This document shows positions 23,963-32,524 of a stretch of DNA of 64,000 bases, piece by piece. The stretch is from Bradyrhizobium sp. Rc3b. GTDB taxonomy: Bacteria; Pseudomonadota; Alphaproteobacteria; Rhizobiales; Xanthobacteraceae. Under the pieces are notes generated by a model. That model ran no database searches. It was not told where the DNA came from and saw only the letters and a list, made by a program, of their open reading frames with translations. Every line of letters starts with the position of its first letter. The first letter of the stretch is position 1. A program made the translations under genes and the position numbers. Location: positions 248,001 through 312,000 of the forward strand of contig NZ_FOUS01000010.1 of assembly GCF_900114915.1 (NCBI RefSeq), read 5' to 3'.

Positions 23963-24967
23963 ATGACGAAAATTCCGTATCTGCGGTTCGATACAGCGGA
24001 GCTACCCGCCGCCGAGCGGCTCGATCGCTACCGCGCGATTCTCACCCATTACGAGGTGTCGGTCCCCGAAGGCACGTCCAGCGACGACTTCGAGGTTCTG
24101 GCCGAGGCCTGGCTGCTGGGCGGCCTGGTGACCGCATCCACCAAGATGGGGCCCGTGCGCTTCACCCGCACCGCCGCGCTGGCAAAGGCCGATGGCCGCA
24201 ACTCATTCGCGCTGCTGTTGCTCCGTCGCGGCGCCTGGAGCGGCGAGGTCGACGGCGAGCCGATCTCGGCCGGCCCCGGCCAGGTGCTAGTGCTCGACCT
24301 GACCCGGCGCTTCGACGGCATCGCCACGGCGACCGACACGATCAGCCTCGACGTCGAGCGCGATGCAATCGTCAACGCCGCGCCCGATGGTCTCGACCTG
24401 CACGGGCTCGTCCTCGACGGCGCCGCCGGCCGCGTGCTCGCCGATCAGATGGGACTGCTGCGACGACGGCTTCCGGCGATGGACGGGAACGAGGCGCCCG
24501 AGGCGATCCAGACGACGCTCGGGCTGCTGCGCGGATGTTTCGGCATGGCCGCGCGGCCGCGCGAGCAAGGGCTCGCCCGGCGCGACATCGCCATCCTTCA
24601 TCGCGCCAGCCGTTTCATCGATCAGAACCTCGGTCACCCCGATCTCTCGGTGGCAACCATCTGCCGCGAGATCGGCGTGTCGCGCTCGGTGCTCTATCGG
24701 GTCTTCACGCCGCTGGCGGGCGTCGCCGATTACATCCGCGGACGGCGGCTCGAGGCGATCCATGTGCTGCTGGATGACGCCGACGAAGACCGCTGGAATG
24801 CGGAGATCGCAGCTGAATTCGGCTTCGTGAGCCAGGCCCATTTCAGCCGCAGCTTCCGGCAACGCTTCGGCTACTCGCCGCGCGCAGCGCGCGACTCCCG
24901 CGATCTCGCAGCTGCCGTCGACGCTGGCCCGGAGCTATTCCGCGAGTGGATCAACCAGCTCGGTTGA
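23963..24967 (+). CDS. AraC-family transcriptional regulator
   Basis: 334 aa from the ATG at 23963 behind a GGAGGGAG ribosome site. The N-terminal ~200 residues are an AraC-type sensing domain (SFALLLLRRGAWSGEVDGE ... GQVLVLDLTRRFDG). The C-terminal double helix-turn-helix runs from about 220: LSVATICREIGVSRSVLYRVF and the second helix pair ending FGFVSQAHFSRSFRQRFGYSP. It is divergent from the autotransporter gene, with 164 bp between them, and may control it; no direct site was identified. Confidence 0.85.
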   Translation: MTKIPYLRFDTAELPAAERLDRYRAILTHYEVSVPEGTSSDDFEVLAEAWLLGGLVTASTKMGPVRFTRTAALAKADGRNSFALLLLRRGAWSGEVDGEPISAGPGQVLVLDLTRRFDGIATATDTISLDVERDAIVNAAPDGLDLHGLVLDGAAGRVLADQMGLLRRRLPAMDGNEAPEAIQTTLGLLRGCFGMAARPREQGLARRDIAILHRASRFIDQNLGHPDLSVATICREIGVSRSVLYRVFTPLAGVADYIRGRRLEAIHVLLDDADEDRWNAEIAAEFGFVSQAHFSRSFRQRFGYSPRAARDSRDLAAAVDAGPELFREWINQLG

Positions 24968-24996
24968 CTTGCCTTGTCGTGCGGCTTGAAAGGAAA

Positions 24997-25025
24997 CGGC
25001 CGGGCAGCATATCGCCGCCCGGCCG
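24997..25025. terminator. hairpin between convergent genes
   Basis: A perfect 9-bp stem, CGGCCGGGC with GCCCGGCCG, around an 11-base loop, between the ends of the AraC-type gene and the permease gene. There is no T tract, so function as a terminator is only likely. Confidence 0.45.
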
Positions 25026-25045
25026 CAATCTCCGCTTCGCTTCTC

Positions 25046-26713
25046 CTATTCCGCCGGCGCGGCCGACAGCTCCGGATGGGCGGCATAGTGTCCGCCGGCG
25101 CCAAGCTTGCTGGCCGCGAACAGGCCGGCGGCCATCGCGGCGTAGGCCAGCGCAACGGCGGGCGTGACACCGAATCCGCCGCCGATGCCGACGGCCTCGC
25201 CATGCATGAAGCCGAAATAGGTCAGGACCGCACCGACCAGCGCGAAGCCTGATGCCTTCTCGAAGTCGCGCTCGATGATGAAGACGCCGATCGCGCCCAG
25301 GATGAGGCCGCCGAGGATGGAGCCGCCGCCCATCACCTCCAGTCCGTGGTAGAACACGCCCTGCTGCGGCAGCGCGGCGATCGCGGCAGCCTTCACCGCG
25401 TCGGCCTTGTCGGCGGCCATGCCGCCGACGGTTGCCGCCGCATTCATGGTCGAGCCCAGCATCGTGTCGATCTGCAGCTTGGCCCAGGCGGCCAGATGCG
25501 GCGTCAGCGCCAGCACGATCGCGGGCGCGTGCTTGACCGGCGTGGTCTGGAACGCCTGGGCGCCGATCAGCATGCCGATGTAGAGCAGGATCGGCGAGAT
25601 CGCGACCACGGGCACGAGGGCCAGCAGCACCGAGATGATGCCGAACCAGGCCAGCACGATCACCATGATGCCGGTTGCGGCGGAGTAACCGATGCGGCCG
25701 CCCATCGCCTTCCAGCCGGGATGGCCTATATAGACGGCGTTGATGAAAGGGTTGCCCATCAGGCAGCCGATCAGGCTGACGACGCCGTCCGCCGTGAGGA
25801 CTCGCGTGGTCGGATATTCGTCGCCCGCTGCCTCCGCGCTCTCGACATTGTCCATGGCTTCGACGAGGTCATAGATGCCGAACGGAATGGCGGTGACCAG
25901 GATGATGCCGAGGAATTCGAAGCCGGAGAACACGTAGCCCACGGCGGGAATCGGCACCGAGAAGCCGAAATTGGCGAAGGCATCGCCGACACCTTTGACG
26001 CTAAGTCCACCGAGGCCAAGACCGAACAGGTTCGAGCCCCAGGCGATGATCATGCCGGCGGCGATGGCTACGAGGCCCGCGGGAATGCCGCGAGGATATT
26101 TCACGCCGCCGAACCAGCTCACCAGGATGATGGCGAAACAGACGAGACCAATCTGCGGCGTCATATACATCTCAAGCGCCGGCCGCATCGAGATGAAGGT
26201 GACCGAGACGCCGGCGAGCGTACCGAGCAGCGCCGCGCGCGGCGTGATCTTGCGGATGAATGGCGCTATGAAGCCGCCGATCATGAGAATGAAGCTCTGG
26301 AAGAACACCCAGACCAGGCCGGCCGACCAGCCCTTGAGCGGGTCACCGGTCTTCAGCGTGATCGGCAGCATGATGACGAAGGTGACGATGAACATATGCG
26401 GCACGCTGACGCCTGAGGGCAGCGCGCAGACGTCGTTGCGGCCGGTCTTCTGCGCCAAACGGTAGGCGAGGTAGGCGTAGTAGAAGGTCGAGAGGCACAT
26501 CATCAGCCCGAGTGCGGGCAGGATGCGGCCGAACACCAGGCTGTCCGGCATCTTCAAGACGAAGCGCAGGAGCCCCGTGAGCACCAGCATGTTGACGAGG
26601 ATGTTGGTGCCGAAGCCGAAGAACGCATTCCAGTCGCCCGATGTCCATAGTGCCGGCTTGAACTCGGACTTGTTCAAGTCAGATTTGCCGGCCGTCCCCG
26701 TCAACGTGCTCAT
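25046..26713 (-). CDS. NCS2-like (AzgA-type) permease
   Basis: 555 aa with about 12 helices. Features: LPALGLMMCLSTFYYAYLAYRLAQKTGRNDVCALPSG region, VSVPHMFIVTFVIMLP, GTLAGVSVTFISM, EAMDNVESAEAAGDEYPTTR and GCLMGNPFINAVYIGHPGW. The DNVESAEAAGD and the GNPF segments are like the substrate-binding region of AzgA/NCS2 purine and pyrimidine carriers. It is 10 bp downstream of a cysteine hydrolase gene and probably imports that enzyme's nitrogen-rich substrate (inference). Compared with classical NCS2 carriers it has a long C-terminal extension with more helices. Confidence 0.75.
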   Translation of the reverse strand: MSTLTGTAGKSDLNKSEFKPALWTSGDWNAFFGFGTNILVNMLVLTGLLRFVLKMPDSLVFGRILPALGLMMCLSTFYYAYLAYRLAQKTGRNDVCALPSGVSVPHMFIVTFVIMLPITLKTGDPLKGWSAGLVWVFFQSFILMIGGFIAPFIRKITPRAALLGTLAGVSVTFISMRPALEMYMTPQIGLVCFAIILVSWFGGVKYPRGIPAGLVAIAAGMIIAWGSNLFGLGLGGLSVKGVGDAFANFGFSVPIPAVGYVFSGFEFLGIILVTAIPFGIYDLVEAMDNVESAEAAGDEYPTTRVLTADGVVSLIGCLMGNPFINAVYIGHPGWKAMGGRIGYSAATGIMVIVLAWFGIISVLLALVPVVAISPILLYIGMLIGAQAFQTTPVKHAPAIVLALTPHLAAWAKLQIDTMLGSTMNAAATVGGMAADKADAVKAAAIAALPQQGVFYHGLEVMGGGSILGGLILGAIGVFIIERDFEKASGFALVGAVLTYFGFMHGEAVGIGGGFGVTPAVALAYAAMAAGLFAASKLGAGGHYAAHPELSAAPAE

Positions 26714-26723
26714 GACAATACCC

Positions 26724-27422
26724 CTATGTGGTCGAAACCTTCATTGCCTCCAGGACTGCGGCTGAGGTTGCGACCCAGCCGAAGATGCCGCCCTGGGCCT
26801 TGATCATCTTCAGGCCCATCTCGTGAAACTCGGGGAAGTAGGATGCGCAGCCGTCCGACATGACGACGCAGCGATAGCCGCGGTCATTGGCCTCGCGCAC
26901 TGTGGTGTTGACGCACACTTCGGTGGTGACGCCGCACACCAGCAAATTCTCGATGCCGTATTTCTCCAGCACGTCGCCGAGCTCGGTGGCGTAGAACGCG
27001 CCCTTCCCCGGCTTGTCGATCACGATCTCGCTGTCGAGCGGATAGAGCTCGGGAATGATGTCGTGACCGGCCTCGCCGCGAATGAGGATGCGGCCCATCG
27101 GACCGGGGTCGCCAATGCGCAAAGACGGCGCGCCGCGTTCGACTTTCGCCGGCGGCGCGTCGGAGAGATCGGGCAGATGGCCCTCGCGGGTGTGGATCAC
27201 CAGCATGCCGGTGTCGCGCGCCGCCGTCAGCACGGTGCCGATCGGCTTCACCGCGCGCGCAAGCTGGCTGACGTCGTTGCCGAGCGTCTCGCCGAAGCCG
27301 CCGGGCTCCATGAAGTCGCGCTGCATGTCGATGATGAGAAGCGCGGTGCTCGGCCAGTCGAGCTTGATCGGCTCGGGCTCGGCGCTGATGACGCCCAATG
27401 TCGACTTGCTTGAGTCCAGCAT
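26724..27422 (-). CDS. isochorismatase-family cysteine hydrolase, biuret amidohydrolase-like
   Basis: 232 aa. Catalytic triad candidates are D32 (IIDMQRDF), K137/K140 (DKPGKGAF) and C170 (GVTTEVCVNTT). The stretch HTREGHLPDLSD, then IGDPGPMGRILIRGEAGHDIIPEL and the REANDRGYRC region closely follow the biuret hydrolase family known from Rhizobium, which splits biuret into allophanate and ammonia. It is first in a two-gene unit with the permease. A GntR-type palindrome sits 55 bp upstream. An ureide or other nitrogen-rich substrate is likely; biuret itself is not proven. Confidence 0.75.
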   Translation of the reverse strand: MLDSSKSTLGVISAEPEPIKLDWPSTALLIIDMQRDFMEPGGFGETLGNDVSQLARAVKPIGTVLTAARDTGMLVIHTREGHLPDLSDAPPAKVERGAPSLRIGDPGPMGRILIRGEAGHDIIPELYPLDSEIVIDKPGKGAFYATELGDVLEKYGIENLLVCGVTTEVCVNTTVREANDRGYRCVVMSDGCASYFPEFHEMGLKMIKAQGGIFGWVATSAAVLEAMKVSTT

Positions 27423-27476
27423 GACGCCCGTCCCTCGCGAGAACTCTCTTTGCCGGAGTTCTGCAAGCGCCGTGCC

Positions 27477-27488
27477 ATTGTGTACAAT
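27477..27488. promoter_or_regulatory. candidate GntR-family operator
   Basis: ATTGTGTACAAT, an inverted repeat ATTGT/ACAAT around GT, 55 bp upstream of the cysteine hydrolase start. It fits the GT-N-AC consensus of GntR/FCD regulators. The regulator gene is not in the window. Confidence 0.45.
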
Positions 27489-27628
27489 TGCGGTGGAGCG
27501 CCGGACGCGAGGGAATTCGTTGTGTAGTCAGAAGGTTACGCAAGCGATCGGCGCCTGCATATTACCTGTGCGACGGCTTCCCCGCGTGCATCTGCTTAAA
27601 GGATGGGCGGCCGATTGGCAGCATTCTT

Positions 27629-27655
27629 CCCTTCTCCCCTCACAAGGGGAGAGGG
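27629..27655. repeat. short piece of the palindromic repeat family
   Basis: CCCTTCTCCCCT..AGGGGAGAGGG, a hairpin related to the ends of the elements at 19411-19532 and 43584-43766. It lies just past the end of the hotdog-type gene and could double as a terminator. Confidence 0.6.
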
Positions 27656-27669
27656 TGCAGCCATCGCTC

Positions 27670-28617
27670 TTACGCCCCATACAGCTGCCGATACTCTTCC
27701 TCGTACGGCGCATAGGAGTCCTTCATCGTCGCCATGTTCAGCAGCATGGTGGCCACCATGGTGCCCGCCTTGTCGAACACGCGTGTCCTGACCCAGGCGC
27801 TTTCGGTGCGGCGGCTGCCGGAGAGCGCGACCACCTCGCGCTCGACTTCGTACTCCTCGCCCTCGAAGAGCGGGCCCTTGATCAGCCGGATCTCCTGATC
27901 GGCGAACAGGCCGACGGCCGGGCCCTTGGCCGGGAGCGGATCGTCCTTCGAGCGATACTGGAACAGCACGCTCAGCATCTCCATCGGGATGATCGGTCTG
28001 CCCCAGGGGTTGTCGGCGCCGGAATAGTAAGGCGAATTCTCGGTGATGACGGCGAGCTTCTGCCGCAGCGAGAACGGATAGAGGTCGCCCATGGTCTGAT
28101 CGAACGCCATGCGGACCGTCTGTCGCTTGCCGGTCTGCGCCACCTTGACGTCGCGCAGGATGACGGGATCGGCGAGCGGCTTGAGCTCGGCGAGGCGCGC
28201 CTCCAGCGCAGTCGCTGCGTGCGGTTCACCGACCGAAGCCGTGCCGCGCAGCACCTCGGTGCCGTCGCGCTTGACCATCTGGATCTGGCACTGGCTTGTC
28301 CCGGGCAGTGGCTTCGACAGAATCGCCTGCACCTCCTCGCCCTCATAGCAGACGCTGCGATAATGCGCGGACAGGCAGCCGGTTTCGAACCAGGTGTGTC
28401 CCCACAGCTGCGCGCAGAGCGGAGCGAACTGGCTGAAATGCGTCGGGCCTTCGATGGTGCCGCCCTTGAAGCCGAGCTTCTGCGCGGTGGCGTCGTCGTG
28501 AATGGACGCGTGCGCATCATAGGTTTGCGCTTGCAGCATCTGACGCGGCTGGCGCCACGGTCCAATCAGGGCCTCGGCCGTCGCTGTGATCTCGGTGTCG
28601 AATGCGTTTGCAGCCAT
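27670..28617 (-). CDS. hotdog (MaoC)-like protein of unknown substrate
   Basis: 315 aa from the ATG at 28617; a GTG at 28629 would overlap the likely ribosome site (GTGGAG). The N-terminal part (ATAQKLGFKGGTIEGPTHFSQ ... YRSVCYEGEEVQAIL) has the kink and helix expected in a double hotdog enzyme that acts on thioesters. The later half has a second such stretch (VGLFADQEIRLIKGPLFEGEEYEVEREVVAL). The similarity is distant. It is divergent from the ferredoxin oxidoreductase fusion, whose products are acyl-CoAs, so a role with a CoA ester is plausible. Confidence 0.5.
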   Translation of the reverse strand: MAANAFDTEITATAEALIGPWRQPRQMLQAQTYDAHASIHDDATAQKLGFKGGTIEGPTHFSQFAPLCAQLWGHTWFETGCLSAHYRSVCYEGEEVQAILSKPLPGTSQCQIQMVKRDGTEVLRGTASVGEPHAATALEARLAELKPLADPVILRDVKVAQTGKRQTVRMAFDQTMGDLYPFSLRQKLAVITENSPYYSGADNPWGRPIIPMEMLSVLFQYRSKDDPLPAKGPAVGLFADQEIRLIKGPLFEGEEYEVEREVVALSGSRRTESAWVRTRVFDKAGTMVATMLLNMATMKDSYAPYEEEYRQLYGA

Positions 28618-28781
28618 GATGTTCTCCACTGGAAGCCATGACTAGCAGGAGCGCCACGGATGCGGCCAGCGATATTGACTTCGCCGGCCCATGCTCTTGA
28701 CTGGCATCTCTCGCTTCGCAAAGCCGCAAGCCTCCCGCGGCGCAAAATCCCTCGCCGGACTACCACACAAGGACTGCCGAA

Positions 28782-31700
28782 ATGACGCTGTTGCAGGTCG
28801 AGCTGGACGACAAATACCGGCTCGAATCGAAGCGGATCTTCCTGTCCGGCACACAGGCTCTGGTTCGCTTGCCCATGTTGCAGCGCGAACGCGACCGGCT
28901 CCAGGGCCTCAACACCGGCGGCTTCATCTCCGGCTATCGCGGTTCCCCGCTCGGCATGTACGACCACGCGCTGTGGCGCGCGAAGTCGCACCTCCAGCAG
29001 CATGACATCGCCTTCGTCCCTGGCCTGAACGAGGATCTGGCGGCGACTGCGGTCTGGGGCAGCCAGCAGGTCGGCTTGTTTCCGGGCGCCAAGGTCGATG
29101 GCGTTTTCGGCATCTGGTACGGCAAGGGCCCCGGCGTCGATCGCTCGGTCGATGCCCTCAAGCATGCCAATGCGGCCGGCACCGCGCTCAATGGCGGCGT
29201 GCTGGCGCTGGCCGGCGACGACCACGGCTGCCAGTCCTCGACGCTGGCGCATCAGAGCGAGCAGGTGTTTGCAGCTGCGCTGATCCCCGTGATCAATCCG
29301 GCGACGCTGCAGGACTATCTCGATCTCGGCCTCTACGGTTTTGCGCTGTCGCGCTTCTCCGGCTGCTGGGTCGGCTTCAAGGCGATCAGCGAAACCGTGG
29401 AGAGTTCGGCGTCGATCGACAGCGACCCTGAACGCATCAAGATCGTGCTCCCTGACGATTTCGAGATGCCGCCCGGCGGCCTCAACATCCGCTGGCCCGA
29501 TCCGCCGCTGGAAGCGGAGCGGCGCCTGTTCGGCCCGAAGATGGCGGCGGTGCAGGCCTTCGCCCGCGCCAACCAGCTCGACCGCATCGTGCTCGATTCG
29601 AAGCCTGCGCGGCTCGGCATCGTCGCGACCGGCAAGGCCTATCTCGATCTGCGCCAGGCGCTGGCTGATCTCGGCATCACCGACAAGGACGCGCAGGACC
29701 TCGGTCTTCGCATCTACAAGGTTGCCCTGACTTGGCCGCTGGAAGAAAGCGGCGCCAAGCGTTTCGCCGATGGTCTTCAGGACGTGCTCGTGGTCGAGGA
29801 GAAGCGCGGCTTCATCGAAGACCAGCTGATGCGCATCCTCTACAACATCGATGCATCGCGGCGCCCGACGATCACGGGCAAGCGCGACGAAAGCGGCACG
29901 CCGCTGCTCCCGAGCGAGGGCGAGCTGACGCCGACCATCGTCGCCGGCGCGCTGGTGGCGCGCTTGCGCAAGCTCGGCCATCACAGTCCGGTGCTGGAGC
30001 AGCGCCTCGCGCGGCTCGAGGCCTTTGACAATCCGGTCACCACCGGCACGCAGATCAAGCTGGCTCGCACGCCGTTCTTCTGCTCGGGTTGTCCGCACAA
30101 CACCTCGACCCGCGTGCCTGAAGGCAGCCGCGCCATGGCCGGCATTGGCTGCCACGGCATGGCCCTGAGCATGCCGACCCGCCGCACCGATCTGATCTCG
30201 CATATGGGCGCCGAGGGCGTGAACTGGATCGGCCAGTCGCCCTTCACGAGCGAGACGCACATCTTCCAGAATCTCGGCGACGGCACCTACACCCATTCCG
30301 GGCTGTTGGCGCTCCGCGCGGCATCGGCCGCCGGAATCAACATCACCTACAAGATCCTTTATAACGACGCCGTCGCGATGACCGGCGGCCAGCCCGCCGA
30401 AGGCGCCTTTAACGTCGCGCAGATCGCGCATCAGGTCTGGGCCGAGGGCGTCAAGCGCCTGGCAATCGTCTCGGACGATCCGGACAAGTATCCGCAAGGA
30501 AACTACTTCCCGCAAGGCGCGACCATCCATCACCGCCGCGAGCTCGATGCTGTTCAGCGCGAGCTGCGCGACATCAAGGGTCTTACAGTGGTGATCTACG
30601 ACCAGACTTGTGCCGCGGAAAAGCGCCGACGCCGCAAGCGCGGGCTTTATCCCGATCCCGCCAAGCGCGCCTTCATCAACGAGCTGGTCTGCGAAGGTTG
30701 CGGCGACTGCTCGCAGGCCTCCAACTGCGTCTCGGTGCAGCCGCTGGAGACCGAGTTCGGCCGCAAGCGCCAGATCGACCAGTCGAACTGCAACAAGGAC
30801 TTTTCCTGCGTCGAGGGTTTTTGCCCGAGTTTTGTGACCGTCCATGGCGGTTCGCTCAAGCGCATGAAGACTTCGGCCGTCGATTCCGGCCAGCTGTTCG
30901 CCGATTTGCCGCTGCCGCCCGCACGCGAGCTGGACGCGCCCTACAACATCCTCGTCACCGGCATCGGCGGCACCGGCGTCATCACCATCGGCGCCCTGCT
31001 CGGCATGGCGGCCCATGTCGACGGCCGCGGCTGCTCGGCGCTCGACTTCACCGGCCTGTCGCAGAAGAACGGCGCCGTGATGAGCCATGTCCGCATCTCA
31101 CGGAGGCCTGAAGACATCTCCGCGGTCCGCATCACCACGGGCGGCGCCGACGTCATTCTCGGTTGCGACATGATCGTCTCGGCCGGCCCCACCGCGCTCA
31201 GCCGCGCCGAACGTGGCGTGACCAAAGCCTACATCAACGCCGATCTGCAGCCGACCGCGAGCTTTGTGCAAAACCCCGATCTCGACTTCGAGATGGGCAC
31301 GATGCAGACCGTGCTGCGCGACGCCGTCGGCGACAAGAACCTCGACATCATCGACGCCACGGGCATTGCCGCCGCGCTGATGGGCGACAGCATCGCGACC
31401 AACCCCTTCATGCTCGGTTTTGCCTTCCAGAAGGGCGCGATCCCGCTGTCGCTGGAAGCGCTGCTGCGCGCCATCGAAATCAACGGCGCCGCGATCGAGA
31501 TGAACAAGCTCGCCTTCACCTGGGGCCGCCTGGCCGCCCACGACATGTCGCGGGTGCGCAGCGTGCTGCAGTTCAAGAGCCGAGCGTCGGCGCCGACCAA
31601 GTCGCTCGACGACATCGTCGCGACGCGCGCGGAATTCCTGACTGGCTATCAGGACAAGACCTATGCCGACCGCTACCTCGCGGGCGTTGCAAAAGTGCGC

Positions 31701-32258
31701 AAGGCGGAAACGGCCGCCTCGCCCGCATCAACCGAGCTGGCCGAGGCCGTCGCCAAAAATCTGTTCAAGCTGATGTCCTACAAGGACGAGTACGAGGTCG
31801 CCCGGCTCTACACCGACGGCAGCTTCGCGAAGAAGGTCTCGGAGAGATTCGACGGCGACTTCACCCTGAAATACCATTTGGCACCACCGATCTTCGCACA
31901 GCGCGACAAGTCGACGGGCCGGCTGCAGAAGCAGGAGTTCGGCGGCTGGATGATCCATGCCTTCCGCGTTCTCGCCAAGCTCAAGTTCCTGCGCGGCAGC
32001 GCGCTCGATCCGTTCGGCCGCACCGAGGAGCGCCGGACCGAGCGCAAGCTGGTTGAGGATTATCTGGCGATGATCGATCAGCGGATGGCCGGGCTGAAGG
32101 CAGAGCAGATCCCGCTGCTGGCACGCCTCGCGCGCGTGCCCGAGACGATCCGAGGCTTCGGCCACGTCAAGGAGACCAACATCAAGCTGGCGGCGGCCGA
32201 GACGGTACGGCTGGAGGCGGAGCTGGAGAACAGCCGTTTTGCGGCGGCGGCGGAGTAG
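28782..32258 (+). CDS. indolepyruvate ferredoxin oxidoreductase-family fusion protein
   Basis: 1158 aa, a single-chain fusion. Order: pyrimidine domain (NTGGFISGYRGSPLGMYD, near 50), TPP-binding region (FFCSGCPHNTSTRVPEGSRAM and GIGCHG near 430-455, YNDAVAMTGGQPAEG), a cluster region with Cys-rich CEGCGDCSQASNC and SCVEGFCP, then the gamma-type domain (GIGGTGVITIGALLGMAAH, SQKNGAVMSHVRI). It oxidises branched or aromatic 2-oxo acids to acyl-CoA, reducing a ferredoxin. Only about half of the usual ferredoxin cysteines are seen, as is common in this aerobic fusion group. Cytoplasmic; substrate not shown. Confidence 0.87.
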   Translation: MTLLQVELDDKYRLESKRIFLSGTQALVRLPMLQRERDRLQGLNTGGFISGYRGSPLGMYDHALWRAKSHLQQHDIAFVPGLNEDLAATAVWGSQQVGLFPGAKVDGVFGIWYGKGPGVDRSVDALKHANAAGTALNGGVLALAGDDHGCQSSTLAHQSEQVFAAALIPVINPATLQDYLDLGLYGFALSRFSGCWVGFKAISETVESSASIDSDPERIKIVLPDDFEMPPGGLNIRWPDPPLEAERRLFGPKMAAVQAFARANQLDRIVLDSKPARLGIVATGKAYLDLRQALADLGITDKDAQDLGLRIYKVALTWPLEESGAKRFADGLQDVLVVEEKRGFIEDQLMRILYNIDASRRPTITGKRDESGTPLLPSEGELTPTIVAGALVARLRKLGHHSPVLEQRLARLEAFDNPVTTGTQIKLARTPFFCSGCPHNTSTRVPEGSRAMAGIGCHGMALSMPTRRTDLISHMGAEGVNWIGQSPFTSETHIFQNLGDGTYTHSGLLALRAASAAGINITYKILYNDAVAMTGGQPAEGAFNVAQIAHQVWAEGVKRLAIVSDDPDKYPQGNYFPQGATIHHRRELDAVQRELRDIKGLTVVIYDQTCAAEKRRRRKRGLYPDPAKRAFINELVCEGCGDCSQASNCVSVQPLETEFGRKRQIDQSNCNKDFSCVEGFCPSFVTVHGGSLKRMKTSAVDSGQLFADLPLPPARELDAPYNILVTGIGGTGVITIGALLGMAAHVDGRGCSALDFTGLSQKNGAVMSHVRISRRPEDISAVRITTGGADVILGCDMIVSAGPTALSRAERGVTKAYINADLQPTASFVQNPDLDFEMGTMQTVLRDAVGDKNLDIIDATGIAAALMGDSIATNPFMLGFAFQKGAIPLSLEALLRAIEINGAAIEMNKLAFTWGRLAAHDMSRVRSVLQFKSRASAPTKSLDDIVATRAEFLTGYQDKTYADRYLAGVAKVRKAETAASPASTELAEAVAKNLFKLMSYKDEYEVARLYTDGSFAKKVSERFDGDFTLKYHLAPPIFAQRDKSTGRLQKQEFGGWMIHAFRVLAKLKFLRGSALDPFGRTEERRTERKLVEDYLAMIDQRMAGLKAEQIPLLARLARVPETIRGFGHVKETNIKLAAAETVRLEAELENSRFAAAAE

Positions 32259-32283
32259 CGGCTAAGAACGCAGGTTCTCTCCA

Positions 32284-32320
32284 CGTCATTGCGAGGAGCC
32301 CTTGCGACGAAGCAATCCAG
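32284..32320. repeat. dispersed CGTCATTGCGAGGAGC element
   Basis: CGTCATTGCGAGGAGCCCTTGCGACGAAGCAATCCAG: the two ends carry the widespread inverted motif CATTGCGAGGAGC / GCGACGAAGCAATCC found in many alphaproteobacterial gaps. Confidence 0.65.
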
Positions 32321-32341
32321 AGTCTCGCCACATACTCAGTG

Positions 32342-32508
32342 TCATCGCCCGGCTTGCCGCCTTCGCTGAAGCTTCGGCGTGCCAAGCGCTCGTGTGGGCC
32401 GCGGCGTAGCCTTGGCGGAGCCGGGACCGGGCGATCCAGTACTCCGAGGCGGTTGTGATTGAACCGATGGGCCGCGGCGTACTGGATGCCCCACTTTCGC
32501 GGAGCATG
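32342..32508. repeat. compound dispersed repeat (CGCCCGG / GGATGCCC type)
   Basis: It begins TCGCCCGGCTTG, has an internal return GACCGGGCGATCCAGTAC, then CGGCGTACTGGATGCCCC, giving several overlapping stems. It fills the convergent gap between the ferredoxin oxidoreductase and the flavoprotein. Confidence 0.6.
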
Positions 32509-32524
32509 GCAGCGGTGGAAATAG

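Noticed and set aside
28566..31088. An 840-codon minus-strand frame across the ferredoxin oxidoreductase gene
   Set aside because: Low-complexity Arg/Asp/Ala/His composition and no motif; the opposite strand carries TPP and Fe-S motifs.
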